64,000 nucleotides of DNA, taken from contig NZ_OY780935.1 of the NCBI RefSeq assembly GCF_963675965.1, forward strand, positions 3,641,685 through 3,705,684, written 5' to 3'. A program made the translations under genes and the position numbers. Origin of the DNA: an uncultured Celeribacter sp. (lineage in GTDB: Bacteria; Pseudomonadota; Alphaproteobacteria; Rhodobacterales; Rhodobacteraceae). Shown piece by piece: positions 40,863-49,288 of this stretch. A model generated the notes under the pieces. The model was not told where the DNA came from. It saw only the letters and a list, made by a program, of their open reading frames with translations, and did no database searches. Position 1 is the stretch's first letter. Each line of letters starts with the position of its first letter.

Positions 40863-41612
40863 TTGATTGTCGACGACAAGACAGCCATCGTGACCGGTGC
40901 CGCGTCGGGCATCGGTGCCGCAATAGCGCATGATCTGGCACGCTATGGGGCCAGAGTGGTCTTGGCGGATATGGACGAAGCGGGGATGTCCGCCGTGGCC
41001 GAGCAGATCAAGGCGTCCGGTGGCACAGCCTACATCCACAAGACCGACACAAGTGTCGCCGCTGTTGTGGAGGCCCTTGTAGCGTTCGCTGTGGCGCAGA
41101 CGGCTGGATTGCACCTTCTTGTTAACAATGCCGGTATTGGCGGTCCGGCGCACCCGGTTGGAGAATACCCTCTGGATGGCTGGCAACAGGTCATCGACAT
41201 CAACCTGACCGGCGTGTTTCATGGCATGCGCTTTGGACTCCCCGAAATGGTCAGGGCAGGTGGCGGCGCGATCGTCAATATGGCGTCTATCCTTGGGTCA
41301 GTCGGTTTTGCGACGGCCGGAGCCTATGTCGCTGCCAAGCATGGGGTCGTTGGCCTGACAAAGGTTGCCGCCATCGAATACGCCAAGGCCGGGGTTCGGG
41401 TAAACGCGGTCGGTCCGGGCTTCATCGCGACGCCGCTTTTGGAAAAGCACCTGGATGAAGCAGCACTCGAGGGCATCGCCGCCCTGCACCCGGTCGGGCG
41501 GCTTGGGGACGCTGCGGAGGTGTCGGCGCTGACCTGTTTCCTGCTTTCGGAGCAGGCCAGCTTCATTACCGGAAGCTACCATCTTGTCGATGGAGGCTAT
41601 ACCGCGCAGTAA
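40863..41612 (+). CDS. Short-chain dehydrogenase/reductase with a frameshifted start
   Basis: 249 aa classical SDR: TGAASGIGAAIA NAD(P)-binding loop, NNAGIG, catalytic Ser in MASILGS, YVAAK, and a VDGGYTAQ end. The well-placed ATG at 40856 (AGGAGAG upstream) reads ACA TTT GAT and then goes out of frame; removing one T at 40862-40868 would give MTFDVDDKTAIVTG, a normal SDR start. Expression now would need the TTG at 40863. Substrate unknown. Confidence 0.8.
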   Translation: MIVDDKTAIVTGAASGIGAAIAHDLARYGARVVLADMDEAGMSAVAEQIKASGGTAYIHKTDTSVAAVVEALVAFAVAQTAGLHLLVNNAGIGGPAHPVGEYPLDGWQQVIDINLTGVFHGMRFGLPEMVRAGGGAIVNMASILGSVGFATAGAYVAAKHGVVGLTKVAAIEYAKAGVRVNAVGPGFIATPLLEKHLDEAALEGIAALHPVGRLGDAAEVSALTCFLLSEQASFITGSYHLVDGGYTAQ

Positions 41613-41629
41613 GCACCGGCTGCGTGGGC

Positions 41630-42307
41630 CTAACCGGTCACAACCCCATCGCCCACAACGATCTGTCGCCGACAGAACCCCGCAATCTTGTCGTCATGGG
41701 TCGAGATCAGAAAGGTCGTGCCTTCCTCGCGGTTGATCTGTCCGATCAGGTCCATCACCTGGTTTGCCGAGTCTCGGTCGAGGTTGCCGGTCGGCTCGTC
41801 AGCCAATACCAGTTCCGGATTGTTCATCAAGGCGCGGGCAACAGCGACTCGTTGCTTTTGCCCACCCGATAGGTTGGCTGAAGGGAAATCGATCCGGTCG
41901 GCCAGCCCCATGCGGGACAGCAATTCTCGGCCACGCGTACGGGCGGCGGGCGTCTCGCGCCCATCACGTACAGCGGTGGGGAAGATAACGTTTTCCAGCG
42001 CAGTGAAATCCGGCAAAAGGTTGTGGAACTGGAAAACGAAGCCGATGTGGGCATTGCGAAAGTCAGTCAACGCTTTGTCATCTGCGGCGATAATGTCCTG
42101 GCCGAGCATCACGTAGCTGCCGGAGGAGGGCTTCATCAATGTTCCGAGGATTGTGAGGAGCGTGCTCTTGCCTGAACCTGAAGGACCCAGAAACGCCGCC
42201 ATTTCACCCGCCTCAAGGCACAACGACAGGCCGCGCAGCACCCGGGTTGCCGCCTCTCCCGTGCCGTATGTCTTGAACAGGTCGCGTACCTCGAGAAGCG
42301 CGCTCAT
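41630..42307 (-). CDS. ABC transporter ATP-binding protein (MacB/LolD type)
   Basis: 225 aa. Walker A GPSGSGKST, Q-loop in FVFQFHNLLP, signature LSGGQKQRVAVARAL, Walker B LVLADEPTG and H-loop in ISTHD. Typical LolD/MacB length and motifs. Works with the FtsX-like permease (4-bp overlap) and the adaptor upstream. Confidence 0.92.
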   Translation of the reverse strand: MSALLEVRDLFKTYGTGEAATRVLRGLSLCLEAGEMAAFLGPSGSGKSTLLTILGTLMKPSSGSYVMLGQDIIAADDKALTDFRNAHIGFVFQFHNLLPDFTALENVIFPTAVRDGRETPAARTRGRELLSRMGLADRIDFPSANLSGGQKQRVAVARALMNNPELVLADEPTGNLDRDSANQVMDLIGQINREEGTTFLISTHDDKIAGFCRRQIVVGDGVVTG

Positions 42308-43509
42308 TGGCCGATCGCCGTGACGGGATCGACCCGTGCGGCCGAACGTGCGGGCAGGATCGAGGCCAGGATCGCGCCGATCACCGTGAGTGTGATGGCC
42401 AGACCATAGGATCCTTGCGTGATATCCATCGGCAGGGTTCCCGGCTGGAACGCGTCACGCGAGGGAAAGGGCAGCAGGGCGAGATATCCCAGCGCTGCGC
42501 CCGTGACCCCGCCCATCAGTCCGATCAGCGCCCCTTGCGTAACAAAGACAAAGATCACAAACCCGCGTCCTGCCCCCATCGCCCGCATGATCCCGATCTC
42601 GGGACGACGACGGTAGGTCGACAGCAGCAAAGCCGAGGCGACGCCGATCACGATTGTGATGAGCGCGAAGGTCTTCAGGAAATACCCGGTCTGCGCCTGG
42701 GCATTCAGCGCCTCCATCAATTGTTCGGCCCCGTCCGTCCATGGCACGGCATCAAGCCCCGTCAAGGCGCGTATACGCTGGGCGGTGGCGTCGGCGGCAT
42801 TCAGATCATCCAGCTTGATTTCGATCCGCGTCACACCTTGGGCCATGGAAAACAATGTCCGCGCGGTCGCAAGGCTGACAAAGGCGCGTGCGCCGTCTAT
42901 CCCGCCATTGCCGGTCTTGAATATGCCGCTGAGGGTCAGCGTTGACGTGACGCCATTCGAGCTTTGGAGCCGTAGGGTCTGACCGACCGACAGCGCAAGA
43001 TCATCGGCCAAGTCGCGTCCAAGAACGATCAGCCCCGAGCCGAGCCGCACATCGCCCGCAACCATGTAACCGGCAAGGTCGAGAATCGCGGATTCGCGCC
43101 CCGGCTCCACTCCGGACACGCTGATCTGAGCAACCTGCGCGCCGCGGGTGAGAAACCCGGCTCCCGTGATCTGCGGTGAGACGGCGCGCACGCCAGGGAC
43201 GGCCTCGATCAGTGGCAACCAGGTGGCGGCCTCGGCCAGGGTCGCCGTTCGCGCGCGGCCCCGTTCGGCGACGACCAGCACATGGCCTTCGGGTGAGATC
43301 AACAAGGCCGGGTCGGCAGTTTCCGCTTCTATGGTGATGTGTGAAATGTCACCTACGGTGCGCGAGAGAATGAATTCGGCCAAGCCCCCAATTAGGGCCG
43401 ACATAAAGATGAAGATGAACACGCCCACCGCGACACCGGTAACCAAGAGGGCGGTCTGGGCCTTGTTGGCCGTAAGGTAACGGGTCGCAATCTTGAGCGC
43501 GTAGAGCAT
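42304..43509 (-). CDS. ABC transporter permease, FtsX/MacB-like
   Basis: 401 aa: one N-terminal membrane helix, a large extracytoplasmic domain (about 45-270), then three helices, the FtsX topology. The intracellular RRRPEIGIMRAMGAGRG loop couples to the ATPase. MacB-type exporters use ATP to push periplasmic substrates through an outer-membrane channel; no TolC gene is visible here. Confidence 0.9.
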   Translation of the reverse strand: MLYALKIATRYLTANKAQTALLVTGVAVGVFIFIFMSALIGGLAEFILSRTVGDISHITIEAETADPALLISPEGHVLVVAERGRARTATLAEAATWLPLIEAVPGVRAVSPQITGAGFLTRGAQVAQISVSGVEPGRESAILDLAGYMVAGDVRLGSGLIVLGRDLADDLALSVGQTLRLQSSNGVTSTLTLSGIFKTGNGGIDGARAFVSLATARTLFSMAQGVTRIEIKLDDLNAADATAQRIRALTGLDAVPWTDGAEQLMEALNAQAQTGYFLKTFALITIVIGVASALLLSTYRRRPEIGIMRAMGAGRGFVIFVFVTQGALIGLMGGVTGAALGYLALLPFPSRDAFQPGTLPMDITQGSYGLAITLTVIGAILASILPARSAARVDPVTAIGQ

Positions 43510-44699
43510 CAGGGCTCATCCACGGCGACCGGCTGACCGTCCGAGATGCCTGTTGCATCGACGATCACGGCGTTGCCTTCATCCAGCCCCGCCGTTGCAA
43601 TTAGTCGTGCTGCGGGCCATTCCACGACCGTCACGGGATGCAGCTGTGCCACGCCGTCTGCAACCACGAAAACCGCATCACCATTCACCAAGGCGGTGCG
43701 CGGCACGGTCAGCGCCGCATCGCGCTGGTCCACGATGATATTCGTCGTAACCGTCATGCCGACCGGTGCCGCAACCGGCGCATCAAAGCTGATCTTGATG
43801 GCAAGCCCACCGGTCGCTTCATCCACGCGGTTTGACACGAAGCTGACATGTCCCTGGTGCGTTCCGGTGTTACCGGCCAGTTGCAGCACGGCAGGCTGGC
43901 CTACGGCGATCTGGGTCGCATAGGCCTCGTCCACATCGGCCTCGACCAGTATCTCGCTCAGATCGGCGAGGGTGAGCAGGCGGCTGGTGGGGCCAACGAT
44001 CTGCCCCTCTTCGGCGTCCAGTTCAAGAACAGTTCCGGCGACGGGGGCACGGATCGCATAGTCCTTCAGAACGATTTGCGCCTGATCCAGAGCGGCCGTG
44101 AGGCGGGCGACCTCCTGTGCTGACGACTGGACGGCATGGGTGTTCGCCTCCAGTTCCGATCTGGGAATATTGCTACCCAGTGCTATCGCACGCTCATAGA
44201 TTTCGGTCGCCTGTTGCTGCGCCACGAGGGCGGCGTCCAATGCGGCCATGGCCTGCCGGACAGTGGCATTCTGCGCCGCCGCATCGACTTGCGCCAGGAT
44301 CTGGTTTTTCTCCACGACGTCGCCCTCTGCAACGAGAAGCCCCACCAGGTTGCCAGACACAACGGATCTTACGTCGACGGAACGCACCGCCGCGATCCGA
44401 CCGTTGACCGCAAGCACACGCGTGACCGCGGCGAGGGCCGCGATTTCCACCGTGACCGCTGTTGGCCGCGCCATCCAGAACTGGGACCAGAAGAAGCCAG
44501 CAAGTGCCAGGCCCAGCACCCCGGCAGCGCCCCAAAACCAGAGTTGACGCTTTGGGACAGGCTTAGGCGCGACCGCGCGCAGAGCTGGAACAAGGGTCGC
44601 GGATACAGGTTTATCTCGCGGCGGAGGACTCCCCTGTTCCCTTGTTGGTGCATTTTTTGCTGCGTCCAATCTGGTTCCTTCCGAGAAGTCTTTGCGCAC
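43509..44699 (-). CDS. Periplasmic adaptor (HlyD/MacA-like) subunit
   Basis: 396 aa. A membrane anchor at about 50-75 is followed by a barrel-sandwich hybrid split by a helical hairpin (AAQNATVRQAMAALDAALVAQ region) and a C-terminal beta-barrel (ISFDAPVAAPVGMTVT). First gene of the three-gene exporter; start-stop overlap of 1 bp with the permease. An Fnr-like palindrome lies 66 bp upstream and is shared with cbpA. Confidence 0.86.
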   Translation of the reverse strand: MRKDFSEGTRLDAAKNAPTREQGSPPPRDKPVSATLVPALRAVAPKPVPKRQLWFWGAAGVLGLALAGFFWSQFWMARPTAVTVEIAALAAVTRVLAVNGRIAAVRSVDVRSVVSGNLVGLLVAEGDVVEKNQILAQVDAAAQNATVRQAMAALDAALVAQQQATEIYERAIALGSNIPRSELEANTHAVQSSAQEVARLTAALDQAQIVLKDYAIRAPVAGTVLELDAEEGQIVGPTSRLLTLADLSEILVEADVDEAYATQIAVGQPAVLQLAGNTGTHQGHVSFVSNRVDEATGGLAIKISFDAPVAAPVGMTVTTNIIVDQRDAALTVPRTALVNGDAVFVVADGVAQLHPVTVVEWPAARLIATAGLDEGNAVIVDATGISDGQPVAVDEP

Positions 44700-44764
44700 T
44701 GGTGAATAGAATTCTTCGGTGAGACAACACCTTCTGAACTATACCAGATCATGCCTTTCCCACC

Positions 44765-44778
44765 CTGACATAGATCAG
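44765..44778. promoter_or_regulatory. Fnr-like palindrome between exporter and cbpA
   Basis: CTGACATAGATCAG; arms CTGAC and ATCAG, one mismatch. It is centred between divergent genes (starts at 44699 and 44877), so it may control both. Confidence 0.58.
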
Positions 44779-44876
44779 CGACGAAGCAAGCGCCGCCATG
44801 GCATTTTGAACGGGTTAATTCCGTTTGCGGGGGCTTGCCGCCTCACCATGCGATGGTTGTCGAACAGGGAGCCCGG

Positions 44877-45815
44877 ATGTCCAACGATCCATACGAAGTG
44901 CTCGGCCTCACGAAGGCCGCCACGGCTGACGACATAAAGAAGGCGTATCGGAAACTGGTGCGGACAAGCCACCCCGATCTGCATCCAGACGACGCAGGGG
45001 CCGAGGCCCGGTTCAAGTCGATCTCTGCCGCCTACGAGATCCTGAAAGATCCCGAGACCCGCGCACGATACGATGCGGGAGAGATCGATGGTCTTGGTGC
45101 AGAACGCCCTCAGCGGCAGTACTATCGTGATTTTGCAGGTGCCCCGAACAACGCTTACCAACAAGGGCGAGGGTTCGGTGCCGATCCAGCTGACATCTTC
45201 GCAGAAATTCGGCGCAATCGTACGCGGTCGTCCAGTGCTGAATTTGGTGATCGTGGGTTTTCGGCCCATGGCCCAGATATGCGCTATACGCTCGAGGTGC
45301 CGTTTCTAGATGCTGCACGAGGCGCCGAGACTCGCATCACCTTGCCTGATGGCCAGAGCCTTGCGGTCAAGATCCCGCAGGGTACCGAAGACGGACAGAC
45401 GCTGCGGCTGCGCGGCAAGGGCGCGCCCGGCATTGGTGGCGGTGCAGCAGGTGATGCGCTCATCACCGTTCTTGTCCGGCCCCATCCGGTTTTTCGTCGC
45501 GAGGGCGACGACATTCTCTTGACTCTTCCAATCACCATTGACGAGGCCGTTCTCGGCGGCAAGGTAACGGCACCGACCATCGACGGTCCCGTGGGCCTCA
45601 CCATTCCGTCGGGGGCAAGCTCGGGCCAGGTCCTGCGTCTGCGGGCGCGCGGGGTCGCACGGGCAGGGCGCAAGACGAAGGGCGATCAGCGGGTCGAGCT
45701 GAAGATCGTCGCGCCGCCTGACGTGGATGAAAGCCTTCGCGATTTTCTTGTGGAATGGCGAAAGACCCATGCCTTCGACCCGCGTGCCGATATGATGAAA
45801 GGGGCCGGCAAATGA
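44877..45815 (+). CDS. cbpA: CbpA-type DnaJ-domain co-chaperone
   Basis: 312 aa from ATG 44877 (AGGGAG upstream). J domain at 1-65 with the HPD motif in RTSHPDLHPDD, a G-rich linker, and two C-terminal substrate-binding domains (from about 125: LEVPFLDAARGAETRI, LRLRGKG, VLGGKVTAPT). No zinc domain, as expected for CbpA. Stimulates DnaK and can act under starvation. Followed directly by cbpM. Confidence 0.92.
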   Translation: MSNDPYEVLGLTKAATADDIKKAYRKLVRTSHPDLHPDDAGAEARFKSISAAYEILKDPETRARYDAGEIDGLGAERPQRQYYRDFAGAPNNAYQQGRGFGADPADIFAEIRRNRTRSSSAEFGDRGFSAHGPDMRYTLEVPFLDAARGAETRITLPDGQSLAVKIPQGTEDGQTLRLRGKGAPGIGGGAAGDALITVLVRPHPVFRREGDDILLTLPITIDEAVLGGKVTAPTIDGPVGLTIPSGASSGQVLRLRARGVARAGRKTKGDQRVELKIVAPPDVDESLRDFLVEWRKTHAFDPRADMMKGAGK

Positions 45816-46204
45816 CAGACCGTTACTCCGAAGAAGACGTGGTGACTACGGTAACTCGGCTGACCCGAAGCCAACTCGTCCGCTTTGTCGAGGGCGACTT
45901 GGTCAAGCCAGAGCAGGAAGCCGACGGTTATGTCTTTCGCCGCATTGACATCGCGCGGCTGGAGCTTTTGTGCGACCTCTCCCAGGCTCTCGATCTCGAT
46001 GAGACGGGCTTGGGCATCGTGGTCTCGCTCATCGACCAATTGCATGCCGCGCGCCAGGATCTTGCGGCGTTGGTTGGCGTGATTGATGCCCTGCCATCAG
46101 AACTCCAGGCTCATATCATGGCAGAGCTGAAAAAACTTGAGCGGGACTCAAGCTGGAATCAGAAGGTTGTCCCTACAAAAAACAAAACGCCATTTCGGTT
46201 CTAG
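45812..46204 (+). CDS. cbpM: CbpM-like modulator of CbpA
   Basis: 130 aa; ATG at 45812 overlaps the cbpA stop by 4 bp. A MerR-like helix start (YSEEDVVTTVTRLTRSQLVRFVEGDLVKP), then RIDIARLELLCDLSQALDLDETGLGIVVSLIDQL, fits CbpM, which inhibits the J domain. The last 20 residues (SSWNQKVVPTKNKTPFRF) lead into an IS5 end at 46204, so the natural C-terminus may have been replaced. Confidence 0.82.
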   Translation: MTDRYSEEDVVTTVTRLTRSQLVRFVEGDLVKPEQEADGYVFRRIDIARLELLCDLSQALDLDETGLGIVVSLIDQLHAARQDLAALVGVIDALPSELQAHIMAELKKLERDSSWNQKVVPTKNKTPFRF

Positions 46205-47093
46205 GCTCCAGACTCGGTAATTTTCAAAGCCAGAAGATGACAGTTGCGGCGAGAGCGACAGCGGACAGAAAGACCTTCGGGCACCTGTCGTAGCGGGTCG
46301 CAACGCGGCGCCAGTCCTTGAGCTTGCCGAACATGATCTCGATACGGTTGCGCCGCTTGTAGCGGCGCTTGTCGTATTTGACAGGCTTGCCTCGGGACTT
46401 CCGGCCAGGAATGCAGGGCTTGATGCCCTTGTCCTGCAAGGCTTCACGATACCAGTCGGCGTCATAGCCCCGATCGACCAACAGCCATTCGGCCTCTGGC
46501 AGGTTGCTCAGCAGGGCCGCCGCGCCGGTGTAGTCGCTGACCCGCTGCCCGACAGGCGATTGCGAAGCAATCTGCCGAAAGGGGGCCGGCTGTCATGAAG
46601 AACTTGATCGGGCGGCCGTTCGCGTCCGTGACGGCATGCAACTTGGTGTTCATGCCACCCTTCGTCCGCCCAATCAGCCTGCCACGCCCCCCTTTTTCAA
46701 CCGCAGGCTCGAAGCCGTGCGGTGCGCCTTGAGATAGGTGGCGTCGATCATCACTGTCTTCCGGTCGGCGGCTTCGGAAGCAAGTCCCTCCATCATCCGG
46801 GCGAAAACACCCATGTCGCTCCAGCGCTTCCATCGGTTGTAGAGGGTCTTCGGTGGACCATACTCTTGCGGCGCATCGGACCAACGCAAGCCATTACGAT
46901 TGATGAAGATTATCCCGCTCAAGACCCGCCGATCATCGACCCTCGGCTTGCCATGGCTCTTTGGAAAGAACGGCCGCAGCCGCGCCATCTGCTCGTCGCT
47001 CAACCAGAAAAGATTGCTCATCATGCCCCCATCAGTTCGGGAGCGTGAATCACGCCGGCAAGGTGGTCGCAAGCCGATTAATGGGTCCTGACC
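46204..47093 (-). mobile_element. IS5-family insertion with an extra internal segment
   Basis: Same group as the copy at 20766-21606. Right end ATGGGTCCTGACC (to 47093); left end GGCTCCAGACTCGG (46204) is more diverged. It is about 45 bp longer because of a short insertion in the transposase near 46540-46590. Confidence 0.75.
46224..47021 (-). pseudogene. IS5-family transposase, disrupted
   Basis: The first frame (46674-47021) is intact from MSNLFW to the slippage region. The second frame starts as MNTKLHAVTDANGRPIKFF but after MTAG it gains a foreign stretch (PLSADCFAIACRAAGQR) that breaks the frame before VSDYTGAA. The rest (46224-46481, with DRGYDADW and RRNRIEIMFG) is in a different frame. 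Probably inactive. Confidence 0.78.
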
Positions 47094-47202
47094 CTAGGGG
47101 CCCCTGGGTCGATACGGCTTGGTCCAATCCCGATCTGTCGATCGCTTTCCCTTACGTGTTGGGCACTGCTCTCGCTCCCGACGCACCCTGCGGGCGGCCC
47201 GA

Positions 47203-47538
47203 TCAGGCCATAGCAGGAACCCTGTAATCTTCTTCGTTCTTCAGCATTGCCCAGAGGCTGCGGGCCATTTTGTTGGCCAAAGCGATCGCGACGAGCATCT
47301 TCGGCTTTCTGGCCAGCATTCCTTCCAAGCACGACCCGGGGCGTGGCCCTTTTCTGACGGCCCACCGAACAACGGCCATCGCGCCGATGATCAGTAGTCG
47401 CCCGATGTCCTGTTGTCTCATCTTCGGCACCCTGCCGAGGCGCGACTTGCCACCCGTCGAATGCTGGCGAGGGACGAGCCCCACCCATGCCGCGAAATCC
47501 CGGCCGCTCCGGAATGTGGCGGGAGAGGGCGCAAAAGG
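47203..47538 (-). pseudogene. IS110/IS1111 transposase, C-terminal fragment
   Basis: Matches the transposase-20 C-terminal part: FRSGRDFAAWVGLVPRQHSTGGKSRLG, then DIGRLLIIGAMAVVRW, and ARKPKMLVAIALANKMARSLWAML. The N-terminal RuvC-like catalytic domain is absent. It abuts the 3' end of the relaxase gene. Confidence 0.8.
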
Positions 47539-47554
47539 GAATGGAGCGGTCTTA

Positions 47555-49006
47555 CTACATCGGTTCCGGGGAGTGGCCGTCTGACGGTCCGGGCATCTCG
47601 ATGTCCACCTCCCCGAACTTCTGACGCCAGGCTTCGGCGAACTGGGTGACTTCACCTTCCTCACGCGCGTTGACCAGGACGCCGCGGATCACCTCGGCAA
47701 CGCTTCCATCCCGGAACGTTACCTGGATCCCTGATTTGTCCGAGCGGCGCCAGCGCCAGCCACTGAAACGCATATGCAGAAGCCGGAGAAGCTGTCTAAG
47801 CTGCTGACCGAAGGTCAATCGACCGGGCTGAACATCAGGCCGTGGATCTCGGAGATCTGCTGCTTCAAGCTGCGGTTCTCCGACCGGATCTCCTGAAGCT
47901 GCCCCGAGATGGTCTTCAGCATCTGTGACAGTGCGGCGTTGGTCTCGTTCGCCTGATCCACGGCTGCGCGGTGCTCGTCCCGGAGGCTTGTTGCTTTCCA
48001 TAGATCCTCCGAGATCCGCTGGAGCGCCTTGATCAGGGCTTGGCCGAGCTCGGACATCGGGTGATCGGGGTCGTTCAGCAGATCGAGCAGCGGGAGCAGC
48101 TGATCCATCTTGCCGTCCATGGTGAGCATCGTTTTCAGCAACACTTCGTGTTCCTGGGGCAGGGTCAGGGATGTCATCTTCTTTTGCATGTTCGAATTCC
48201 ATGAGTGGTTTCGCGTGGGGCAGGAGGGCTGCGATAAAGAACTGGGTGCTCAGGCGCAGCCGAAGGCGGTGGAGGGCACGGGCATGTGCGAGGCGCGTCT
48301 CGAGATGGCGCGGCTCCCACTCAGGTCCGAGCTCGCCCCCAAAGACGTGCGCGCCATCCAGGCTGAAGAGATGGCTCTTCACACCATGCGTATTCTGCGT
48401 TGTGGTGCGTAGGATGGCCGGGGATTGCCGCGCCAGAGCAGCATCGAGGGCGTCGACTGTTCTGGGCCTTTCGGTTGTGAAGATGGCTCTGAGGGCCTCG
48501 CTCAGCCTTTTCCTGGGCGCCGTGGTCAGCCGGCGAGAAATGACCGGTGGATCGAGGCGCGGGATCTGAGGGTTGAAGTAGTCTGGTACGGGCAAGCCGA
48601 GGCGCCGGGTCAGCGCTTGGTGATTGCGACTTGTCTGGATGTCACCAGTTGCGGGGCGCAGGCGAGACCCGTCAAATTCACGCAGGGCGATGGTGACATG
48701 CACATGGTCGCAAATGGCATCGGTATGACGGGCGGCGAGCCACGGCGTGCGCAGGGCGGGCAGGCCCATCAGGTGGAGCTGCTCCATGACAATCGCATGC
48801 CATGTTTCGCGACCTGCCCGCAGTCCTACGGGCAGTGACAATGTCATGTGCATCACTCCCGCACCATCCGCGAGGTTGTCCAAGCGGTCGCGCATAAAAA
48901 CGGGATCTCCGCGGAGGATGTTGCCACCGATGAACTCCGCACCGTCGCGGAGGTCATAGTCGGGCAGGACGCCGGCCGTTTTGTGGAAGGTGTTATGCGC
49001 GCGCAT
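47555..49006 (-). CDS. Relaxase/mobilisation nuclease (MobA-type)
   Basis: 483 codons. The N-terminal 150 residues hold the relaxase His motif RHTDAICDHVHVTIALREFDG, after helices WHAIVMEQLHLMGLP. It would nick the island's transfer origin. Residues about 272-397 are Pro/Arg-rich and overlap a better-supported gene in another frame (47815-48189); the last 86 residues (FSGWRWRRSDKSGIQVTFRDGSVAEVI onward) look like real protein again, perhaps a separate small gene starting near 47774. The start lies just after mobC. Confidence 0.72.
   Translation of the reverse strand: MRAHNTFHKTAGVLPDYDLRDGAEFIGGNILRGDPVFMRDRLDNLADGAGVMHMTLSLPVGLRAGRETWHAIVMEQLHLMGLPALRTPWLAARHTDAICDHVHVTIALREFDGSRLRPATGDIQTSRNHQALTRRLGLPVPDYFNPQIPRLDPPVISRRLTTAPRKRLSEALRAIFTTERPRTVDALDAALARQSPAILRTTTQNTHGVKSHLFSLDGAHVFGGELGPEWEPRHLETRLAHARALHRLRLRLSTQFFIAALLPHAKPLMEFEHAKEDDIPDPAPGTRSVAENDAHHGRQDGSAAPAARSAERPRSPDVRARPSPDQGAPADLGGSMESNKPPGRAPRSRGSGERDQRRTVTDAEDHLGAASGDPVGEPQLEAADLRDPRPDVQPGRLTFGQQLRQLLRLLHMRFSGWRWRRSDKSGIQVTFRDGSVAEVIRGVLVNAREEGEVTQFAEAWRQKFGEVDIEMPGPSDGHSPEPM
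47815..48189 (-). CDS. Coiled-coil protein nested in the relaxase frame
   Basis: 124 aa entirely inside the relaxase frame. Third codon positions are strongly GC-rich here, unlike the relaxase frame over the same bases. A helical N-terminal part is followed by a long coiled coil (ANETNAALSQMLKTISGQLQEI and SENRSLKQQISEIHGL). Resembles in position and type the small Mob proteins nested in ColE1-type mobA genes (MbeB, MbeD). Family not identified. Confidence 0.65.
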   Translation of the reverse strand: MQKKMTSLTLPQEHEVLLKTMLTMDGKMDQLLPLLDLLNDPDHPMSELGQALIKALQRISEDLWKATSLRDEHRAAVDQANETNAALSQMLKTISGQLQEIRSENRSLKQQISEIHGLMFSPVD

Positions 49007-49009
49007 CGA

Positions 49010-49288
49010 TCAGCTTTTCTTAACCTTGCGGAGCTCTAGCGTGAGTTCTCCGACGAGAAGCGCCAGATGGTCGAGCTGTTTGGGGGCGATACTTTCGGTG
49101 TTCAGCGTCACACCGATCTGACCGATAAGATCCGCGATCGCATGTGTGCCGATTTCGGGTGCCAGAGCCCGTCTGCGGATGAACAGAGCGCGGCTCTCCG
49201 ATCTCGCAGACTGGCGCAGCGTTTCCAGCAGCGAGAACTCCTCCTGCGAGAAGCGCACCTTCACGAGCTTGTCCCGCCGGGCGGTCAT
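49010..49288 (-). CDS. mobC: MobC-like relaxosome accessory protein
   Basis: 92 aa. RHH-like start (RRDKLVKVRFSQEEFSLLETLRQSARSESRALFIRRRAL) and a C-terminal helix (APKQLDHLALLVGELTLELRKV), the MobC pattern. It binds the transfer origin and helps the relaxase open it. The stop lies 3 bp before the relaxase start. Confidence 0.75.
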   Translation of the reverse strand: MTARRDKLVKVRFSQEEFSLLETLRQSARSESRALFIRRRALAPEIGTHAIADLIGQIGVTLNTESIAPKQLDHLALLVGELTLELRKVKKS

